11,588 nt of DNA from Actinomycetota bacterium. GTDB taxonomy: Bacteria > Actinomycetota > Actinomycetes > Acidothermales > Acidothermaceae. Both the position numbers and the translations under genes were made by a program. The notes below the pieces were generated by a model. The model did no database searches, had not been told where the DNA came from, and saw nothing but the letters and a program-made list of their open reading frames with translations. Where the stretch lies: NCBI GenBank assembly GCA_003134755.1, contig PLCK01000113.1:1-11588 (forward strand), written 5' to 3'. Positions 6,612-11,588 of the stretch are shown piece after piece; positions within the stretch are counted from its first letter, which is position 1; the number at the start of each line of letters is the position of its first letter.

Positions 6612-6903
6612 GGCGTCTTCGAACATGTGTTGCTTTCAGGCAGGACGTCGCGAGTCTCGTCCGATCGCGGTGCCGCGCCATGTGGTCGAACGTCACCTTG
6701 GACGCGCCACAGGGCCTGATAGTAATCGCTCGCGATGGCACCCGCCGTACCGCCGCCGGACCGGTGCCGTTCGTCCGTCCCGGCGGGACCTTCGACCCTC
6801 GCCGCCGGGCCAACGTCGGCCGATCGTTGCGTCGTGCTGCGACGAACGCTCAGGTGGAAGACAGTGAGGTTCGGTGCCCTTACCGTTCCTGGGCGCTGAC
6901 AGT

Positions 6904-6910
6904 AAGGAGG
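6904..6910 (+). promoter_or_regulatory. Ribosome binding site for DUF1918, in a possible hairpin
   Basis: AAGGAGG lies nine bases before the ATG at 6920 and sets this start. Its first four bases can pair with the upstream CCTTAC (6878-6883) in the transcript. Confidence 0.7.
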
Positions 6911-6919
6911 AGGGCGAAG

Positions 6920-7126
6920 ATGCAAGCAAACATTGGTGACGAACTCGTCGTTCATACCCGCCGCGTCGGCGAGCACGAACGCCACGGGGTCATCACCCAG
7001 ATCCACGGCGAAGGCGGGACTCCGCCCTACGAGGTGAAATGGCAGGACGGCAAGGAAGCAGTGTTCTTCCCCAGCGCCGATTGCACAGTCGTGCCGGCTA
7101 CCCCAAGTGCACCGAAGAAGGCCTGA
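6920..7126 (+). CDS. DUF1918 domain protein
   Basis: This 68-residue protein nearly equals the domain. The opening IGDELVVHTRRVGEHER (5-21), the middle GVITQIHGEGGTPPYEVKW (23-41) and DGKEAVFFPSAD (43-54) are the DUF1918 pattern: a small SH3-like beta-barrel common in actinobacteria, function unknown. The tail PATPSAPKKA is polar. The ATG at 6920 is used because of the strong AAGGAGG before it and because family members start about here. The frame is open far upstream, but that part overlaps the second USP and looks non-coding. The stop codon is only three bases from the stop of the convergent RCK gene. In this setting a stress role is plausible but not shown. Confidence 0.9.
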   Translation: MQANIGDELVVHTRRVGEHERHGVITQIHGEGGTPPYEVKWQDGKEAVFFPSADCTVVPATPSAPKKA

Positions 7127-7129
7127 CGC

Positions 7130-7804
7130 CTACTGAAACGCGTTGTGTATTTCTGCCGCCGTCGCAGTAGTGCTCACGATGAGCACCTCGTCGCCGGACC
7201 GCAAGAGCAGGTGCGGTTCAGGGCTGATCGGCTGGCCGGACCGAATGATCGCCGCGACGAAGACGCCCGCGGGTAAGGCGACAGTACTGAGAGCATGGCC
7301 GACCGTCCGCGAGTTCTCGGTCAGCGCAGCCTCGATGACATTGACACCGGCCCGACTCAGGTGGGCGAGGGCCACCGTGTCCGTGACCCCGGCAGCCTCT
7401 TCTATCAACGAGATCAATGGCATCGCGGCCGGCACCATCACGTCGACACCCCAGCGCTCGTCGAAGAGCCACTCGTTGTCCATGTCGTTGACCCTGGCGA
7501 CGACGTGCGGCACGGCAAACTGGCGCTTGGCCAAAAGGCTGATCACCAAGTTGTCCTCGTCCTCGCCCGTCGCCGCGACGAGCAGGTCGACACTGAGGAC
7601 GCCCGCTTCTTCGAGCACGCTCGGTTCACACGCGTCACCGACCAGCAGTCTGCCGACCGGCCGGCCGTCCGCTTCGGCGAGTGCCGCGATTGCGGCCAGC
7701 CGGACGTCGTCCTGCTCGACGACAGTGACCCGGTAGCCGCCCTCGGTGAGCGTGCGCGCTGCCTGACTGCCCAAACGACCGGCACCGGCTATGACGGCCC
7801 TCAT
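7130..7804 (-). CDS. RCK (TrkA-N/TrkA-C) potassium regulator-like protein, second of pair
   Basis: The 224-residue cytosolic protein has an N-terminal Rossmann RCK domain (about 1-130) with GAGRLG at 7-12, E30 at the end of beta-2 (an NAD(H)-type acidic residue) and VGDACEPSVLEEAG at 55-68. A C-terminal RCK_C domain (about 145-215) contains LLLRSGDEVLIVS at 199-211. RCK proteins gate K+ transport systems (Trk/Ktr) or channels in response to nucleotides. The closest known arrangement is the CeoB-CeoC pair of mycobacteria. The start overlaps the stop of the upstream RCK gene as ATGA, with AAGGGAG eight bases before it. No TrkH/KtrB membrane partner is in the window, so the target may be the P-type ATPase upstream or a transporter elsewhere. 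Confidence 0.92.
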   Translation of the reverse strand: MRAVIAGAGRLGSQAARTLTEGGYRVTVVEQDDVRLAAIAALAEADGRPVGRLLVGDACEPSVLEEAGVLSVDLLVAATGEDEDNLVISLLAKRQFAVPHVVARVNDMDNEWLFDERWGVDVMVPAAMPLISLIEEAAGVTDTVALAHLSRAGVNVIEAALTENSRTVGHALSTVALPAGVFVAAIIRSGQPISPEPHLLLRSGDEVLIVSTTATAAEIHNAFQ

Positions 7805-8460
7805 GTCCCTAGCTCCCTTCCCACGAAGCTGCGCAGCCGGTCGAGCGACGACGACGCCACGGTCAAGGTGACGAGATCGCCTGGCTCGAGCAGGGCGCCC
7901 TTGGCCGGAATCATCGAGCGACCGCCCCGGGTAATCTCGACCACCCGGATCTCGCCGTCGACCTCGAGATCCGCAATCGGTCGACCCGCCAAATAGGACG
8001 GAAGCTGGGTGCGAACGAGCAGGGTCTCGCCGTTGCCGAAGCTCAGCTCCGGCGACAGGTGGCGGTGCACCAACATCTGGCGGATCTCGTTGACCGTCCA
8101 GCGAACGCTCGCCACCGTCGGGATGCCAAGCTCGCGATAGATGTCGGCACGTCGCGGATCGTAAATGCGCGCGATGACTGCTGGCACCCGATACTCCTCT
8201 CGCGCCACCCGGGCCGCCACAACGTTGGTGTTGTCTCCTGAGGTCACTGCAACAAAAGCGTCGGCGGCCGCGATGCCGGCGCCTTCGAGCACCCGCCGGC
8301 TGTAGCCATTGCCGACACAGAACTTGCCGGAGAAGGCCTCCCCCAGCAGCGCGCGCGTCTTCGGGTCGCGATCGACGACACGTACGTCATGTCCCTCAAT
8401 CGCCAGTTGACTGGCCAGCGCCGCACCCACGCGCCCGCATCCGACCACAACGACCCTCAT
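7801..8460 (-). CDS. RCK (TrkA/CeoB-like) potassium regulator-like protein, first of pair
   Basis: The 219-residue RCK protein resembles mycobacterial CeoB. It has GCGRVG at 7-12, VVDRD at 28-32 (D30 for NAD), VTSGDNTNVVAARVARE at 72-88 and ARIYDPRRADIYRELGIPTV at 97-116. The C-terminal RCK_C domain (about 142-210) includes GRPIADLEV (159-167) and LLEPGDLVTLTV (190-201). The start ATG at 8460 overlaps the ATPase stop as ATGA, with AGAGGTG five bases upstream. The stop overlaps the next RCK start in the same way, so the two are probably made in matched amounts and may form a heteromer. The family controls K+ flux; what it controls here is inferred, because no Trk membrane subunit is seen. Confidence 0.93.
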   Translation of the reverse strand: MRVVVVGCGRVGAALASQLAIEGHDVRVVDRDPKTRALLGEAFSGKFCVGNGYSRRVLEGAGIAAADAFVAVTSGDNTNVVAARVAREEYRVPAVIARIYDPRRADIYRELGIPTVASVRWTVNEIRQMLVHRHLSPELSFGNGETLLVRTQLPSYLAGRPIADLEVDGEIRVVEITRGGRSMIPAKGALLEPGDLVTLTVASSSLDRLRSFVGRELGT

Positions 8461-11330
8461 GCGCTCACCTCTTCGTGTATAGCTGATGCGCCGGCGTGGA
8501 CTCCGACTGCCGTGTGGCGGTCACGAGCGCGCAGCCGAAGCTTGCGCAGCTCTTCGGCGATCAGGAGCAGGACGCCGAAGGCGACCAACATCGCCCAGTC
8601 AGTCAACGACAGTGGCGCGGTGTGAAACACGGCCTGCAACGGCGACCAGTAGCTGATCGCCGCCATCGCCGCGACGCCCAGACACTCCGCACCGATCAGT
8701 CGAGGGTTGGAGAAGATGCCGGCCTGCAACAAGCTCCGGCGTTCGGTGCGCACGGCGAAGCCATTGAAGAACTGGCTGACGACGATGCCGGCTTGCGTCA
8801 TCGTGATCGCCTCCCGATACACGGGGCTCGACGAGGTGTAGTCGGCGAACGGCAGGCCGCCCGTGTGGATCCGCCAGAAGAATGCCACGCAGACGCCGAT
8901 GGACTGGATCGCGCCCAGGAAGAGGAAGCGGCGCACAACGGCAGCGGAAAACAGCGGCTCGCGCGCCGAACGGGGTGGGCGGTCCATCACATCGGGCTCT
9001 GGGGGCTCGGCTCCGAGCGCCAATGCTGGCAGAACGTCCGACCCCAGGTCGATGGCTAGAACCTGGACGGCGAGCAGCGGCACGAGCGGAAAGCCGACAA
9101 AAGTTGCCAGCATGATCGGCGTGAGTTCGGCGATGTTGTGGCTGAACAGGTAGATCAAGAACTTGCGAATGTTCTGGTAGACCGACCTGCCGAGTTCGAC
9201 CGCGGAAGCGATCGAGGCGAAGGAGTCGTCGAGGAGGACCATGACCGAAGCTTCCCTCGCGACGTCGGTACCGGCGATGCCCATTGCCACGCCCACGTCG
9301 GCGCGTTTGAGCGCCGGTGCATCGTTTGCGCCGTCGCCTGTCACCGCCACCACGGCGCCGCACCTCTTGAAGCCCTCGACGACGCGCATCTTGTGTTCCG
9401 GGCTCACGCGACAGAAGAGCAGCTCGGCCTCTTCCGTGATCGTGCGGTCGAGCGCGGCGTCGTCTGACTCATCGAGCTGACGGCCGGTGACGATCAGTGG
9501 ATGCGGCGTGCGCACGATCCCTACGCGGCGCGCGATGTTCTCTGCGGTCAACGGATGATCGCCGGTGACCATCACGACCCGGATGCCTGCCTGTCGGCAG
9601 CGTGCGACGGCTTCGAAGACTTCGGGCCGCGGCGGATCGAGCATGGCCGCCAACCCGAGGAACGTCAGCCCAGACTCCGCGTCTTCCTGCGTCGGACGGG
9701 CGGTATCGAGTTCGCGGGCTGCGACACCGAGGATGCGCAGACCCTGGCCGGCCATGACGTCGCTGATTCCGGCAAGCTCAGCACGCAAATCCTCGGTCAT
9801 GGGTCGCCGAACGTCGCCCCAGTCGGCGTCCACGCAACGAGCAAGCAATTCCAGGGGTGCACCCTTCGCGTAAGCCGCGTAGGTCAGATCCGATGTCCGG
9901 TGCACCGTTGTCATGAGCTTCCGGGTGGAATCGAAGGGAAACTCGGTCACTCGCGGGCACGCGGCCTGCTCCATCGAGAGGTCGACGCCAGCCTTGGCCG
10001 CCGCTACGACCAGCGCGCCCTCGGTGGTGTCGCCCAAGACCCGCCAGGTCTGGTCCGCGCTGGGTGGGACGAGCCTGGCGTTGCTGCAGAGTGCGGCCGC
10101 GGCGAGCAGCCGGCGCGCCGAGGCAGCATCGCTGACTTCACCGTGAGGCGCGTAGCCCACTCCCGTCACCGTGTGAACTCGCCCGGCCCGCCAGACCTGG
10201 ACGACGGTCATCTCGGCCTTGGTCAGGGTCCCGGTCTTGTCGGTGCAAATGACAGTCGTCGACCCGAGTGCCTCGACCGCGAGCAGTCGTTTGACCAGCG
10301 CGTTCTTGCGAGCCATCCGGCGCACCCCGACAGCGAGCGACACGGACAAGGTGGCGGGCAACCCCTCCGGAACCAACGCCACCATCACGCCAAGCGCAAA
10401 GACGAAGGAGGCGACGACGCCGCCGTGGTGCTGAGGAAGCCTGATCACGAAGATGGCTGTCCCGATGAGAATCGCACCGCCGGAGACGCGTCTTGCCATC
10501 ATCGCGACCTGGCGCTGCAACGGGCTCGCCGACTGCGGCGCGGCCGCGGTCAGCCGGAAGATCCGGCCAAATTCCGTGGCGTCACCGGTGCTGACCACGA
10601 TCGCCTTGCCCGACCCGGAAATCGCCGTCGTGCCCATGAAGAGGCAGTTGCGCGCCTCGAGCTGCGGCGTCGAGGCAGGGACGGCGTCGGCGGTGCGACG
10701 AACCGGCGCGCTTTCACCGGTCAGGGCTGCGTTGTTGACCGTGAGGTCGTGCGCTTCGACGACCCTGCAGTCGGCGGGTACGGCGTCACCCGCGTCGAGA
10801 ACGATCAGGTCGCCCGGCACCAGGTCGGTCGCGGGACATTCGAGACGCTCGCCCTCGCGTAAGACGCGGCAGGTGTGCGGAAGCATGGCCTGCAGCGCCT
10901 CGGCGGTCTTTTCCGCCGAGTACTCCATGCCAAAGCCGATGCTGGCGTTGAGCACGACGACCGCCAGAATCGCCAACGCGAGCTCGAGATTGCCAACATC
11001 GTGGGGTCGCTGAAGACCGTAGGCCAACAGCGTGAGCACGGAGGCTGCCAACAAGACCAGCGCGAACAGATCCGTGAACTGTGCGAGCAGCCGACGCAGG
11101 ATCTTGGGTGTCGGCAGCGGCCGGAGCTCGTTCGAGCCGAAGCGGCTACGCCGCTCGGCAACCTCGGCCGCAGTCAGACCGCGCACTGAGGTGCCCAGCG
11201 CTGTGTAGACCTCGCCGGCGGCGAGCGCACGAACCTGCGACACCGGCAGCTCGGATGGCGCCGCCTGACCGACGGCGCCATCCGAGGCCATCCCGGCTCG
11301 AACAGATTTCGCCGTGCCGGGTCCGTGCAT
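8457..11330 (-). CDS. P2-type cation-transporting ATPase, Na+,K+-ATPase-like
   Basis: This 957-residue pump hydrolyses ATP through a phosphoaspartate. It has an N-terminal cation-ATPase domain (about 35-105), the actuator motif TGES (204-207), TM4 motif PEGLP (321-325), phosphorylation motif DKTGTLT with D364, nucleotide-binding KGAP (489-492), hinge TGDGAND (664-670), then TM5-TM10. In TM5, Y727, N732 and E735 line up with ion-site residues of Na+,K+-ATPase. TM6 IDLGSDVLPAL (760-770) carries D761 and D765 as in that pump, where SERCA has Asn first. H731 replaces a K+-site Ser, and the third Na+ site residues Asp and Glu appear as N856 and Gly. Specificity is open (Na+, K+, H+ or Ca2+). The ATG directly abuts the Hsp20 stop (TGAATG); M14 is an alternative start. 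It is followed by two coupled RCK genes. Confidence 0.95.
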   Translation of the reverse strand: MHGPGTAKSVRAGMASDGAVGQAAPSELPVSQVRALAAGEVYTALGTSVRGLTAAEVAERRSRFGSNELRPLPTPKILRRLLAQFTDLFALVLLAASVLTLLAYGLQRPHDVGNLELALAILAVVVLNASIGFGMEYSAEKTAEALQAMLPHTCRVLREGERLECPATDLVPGDLIVLDAGDAVPADCRVVEAHDLTVNNAALTGESAPVRRTADAVPASTPQLEARNCLFMGTTAISGSGKAIVVSTGDATEFGRIFRLTAAAPQSASPLQRQVAMMARRVSGGAILIGTAIFVIRLPQHHGGVVASFVFALGVMVALVPEGLPATLSVSLAVGVRRMARKNALVKRLLAVEALGSTTVICTDKTGTLTKAEMTVVQVWRAGRVHTVTGVGYAPHGEVSDAASARRLLAAAALCSNARLVPPSADQTWRVLGDTTEGALVVAAAKAGVDLSMEQAACPRVTEFPFDSTRKLMTTVHRTSDLTYAAYAKGAPLELLARCVDADWGDVRRPMTEDLRAELAGISDVMAGQGLRILGVAARELDTARPTQEDAESGLTFLGLAAMLDPPRPEVFEAVARCRQAGIRVVMVTGDHPLTAENIARRVGIVRTPHPLIVTGRQLDESDDAALDRTITEEAELLFCRVSPEHKMRVVEGFKRCGAVVAVTGDGANDAPALKRADVGVAMGIAGTDVAREASVMVLLDDSFASIASAVELGRSVYQNIRKFLIYLFSHNIAELTPIMLATFVGFPLVPLLAVQVLAIDLGSDVLPALALGAEPPEPDVMDRPPRSAREPLFSAAVVRRFLFLGAIQSIGVCVAFFWRIHTGGLPFADYTSSSPVYREAITMTQAGIVVSQFFNGFAVRTERRSLLQAGIFSNPRLIGAECLGVAAMAAISYWSPLQAVFHTAPLSLTDWAMLVAFGVLLLIAEELRKLRLRARDRHTAVGVHAGASAIHEEVSA

Positions 11331-11588
11331 TCAGTGCTTGACTTCGATCTTGCGCGTCGTCGTCTTGGCGATTGGCAGGCGAACCTCGAGGATGCCGTCG
11401 ACGTACGTGGCCTCAACTTCGCCCTCGTGCGTACCGGTCGGCAGCGCAATGCTCCTCGAGAAGGAGCCATAGCGGAACTCGGTGCGGAACCCCTCGTGGG
11501 CCTTGGGCTCGACCTTGTCCTCTCGGCTCACACTGACATGAAGCGTCCCGCCGGAGATCGAGACGTCGACGTCCTTGTCCGGATCAAT
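11331..11588 (-). CDS. Small heat shock protein Hsp20 (alpha-crystallin family), partial at right edge
   Basis: The 85 visible C-terminal residues are most of an alpha-crystallin domain. DPDKDVDVSISGGTLHVSV is the beta-2/beta-3 region, GFRTEFRYGSFSRSIALP is the hallmark segment, and YVDGILEVRLP is the usual ending. A short tail contains the I-E-V form of the I-x-I/V motif that docks on neighbouring subunits. Hsp20 proteins are ATP-independent holdases that form large oligomers. The frame is open to the window edge, so the N-terminus lies outside. The stop TGA touches the ATG of the P-type ATPase, placing both in one leftward operon. HspX/Acr of M. tuberculosis, a DosR-regulon protein, is in the same family, but orthology is not shown. 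Confidence 0.93.
   Translation of the reverse strand: MDPDKDVDVSISGGTLHVSVSREDKVEPKAHEGFRTEFRYGSFSRSIALPTGTHEGEVEATYVDGILEVRLPIAKTTTRKIEVKH

Larger units (their letters stand above)
6599..6919. promoter_or_regulatory. 321-bp divergent control region between second USP and DUF1918
   Basis: I see no convincing gene here. The region should hold both promoters. Visible elements are adjacent palindromic motifs GTCCC-GGC-GGGAC (6777-6789) and GGGACCTTCGACCC (6785-6798). The latter matches 11 of 14 core bases of the mycobacterial DosR box (GGGACTWWAGTCCC). Near the DUF1918 end there is a possible hairpin CCTTAC (6878-6883) with GTAAGG (6902-6907) that reaches into the ribosome site. No -10/-35 pair is assigned. 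Confidence 0.45.

Noticed and set aside
6368..6919. A long upstream extension of DUF1918 on the plus strand
   Set aside because: It runs antisense through the USP gene, is low in typical protein features, and the ATG at 6920 has a strong ribosome site and fits the family start.
6599..7006. A long upstream extension of the second USP on the minus strand
   Set aside because: It has no USP-like sequence, overlaps the DUF1918 gene, and the internal ATG at 6598 has a strong AGGAGG.
9501..10862. A 453-codon open frame on the plus strand opposite the P-type ATPase
   Set aside because: It lies fully antisense to a gene with every catalytic motif intact. Its translation is rich in Arg, Gly, His and Asp with no recognisable motif, as expected of a shadow frame in high-GC DNA.
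1..11588. CRISPR arrays, tRNAs, rRNAs, insertion sequences, integrases or prophage genes
   Set aside because: No regularly spaced repeats, clover-leaf candidates, terminal inverted repeats or mobile-element proteins were seen.

Overview
The window is high-GC, almost fully coding bacterial DNA. The gene families present (DUF1876, DUF1918, tandem-domain universal stress proteins, CeoB-like RCK proteins, a Zn-alcohol dehydrogenase) point to the phylum Actinomycetota. I cannot place it more finely from sequence alone. I found no tRNA, rRNA, CRISPR, insertion sequence or phage gene.

Layout, left to right. (1) Positions 1-3383 hold a tightly packed leftward operon, read in the order DUF1876 protein, tandem USP, G/H-like coiled-coil protein, V/A-type ATPase subunit C, V/A-type ATPase subunit I (cut by the left edge). 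Most junctions overlap or are a few bases apart, so stress genes appear fused transcriptionally to a rotary ATPase operon. (2) A Zn-dependent alcohol dehydrogenase (leftward) and a class I fructose-bisphosphate aldolase of the FbaB/DhnA type (rightward) diverge from a 238-bp control region. (3) A second tandem USP (leftward) converges on the aldolase and diverges from a small DUF1918 gene across a 321-bp non-coding region. (4) Positions 7130-11588 hold a second leftward operon: Hsp20 (cut by the right edge), a P2-type cation ATPase resembling Na+,K+-ATPase in its transport helices, and two RCK (TrkA/CeoB-like) proteins, with abutting or ATGA-overlapping junctions.

How the genes may fit together (inference). 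In Mycobacterium tuberculosis the hypoxia/dormancy (DosR) regulon includes a DUF1876 protein (Rv1738), several tandem USPs, the P-type ATPase CtpF next to a USP, and the Hsp20 protein HspX. The same families are clustered here with a rotary ATPase, K+-type RCK sensors and a fermentation/glycolysis pair. The window therefore looks like a stress or energy-limitation island that combines ion-gradient control, nucleotide-sensing USPs, a chaperone and carbon/redox enzymes. No regulator gene is in view. Weak DosR-box-like palindromes occur in the three non-coding regions, but I could not test them statistically.
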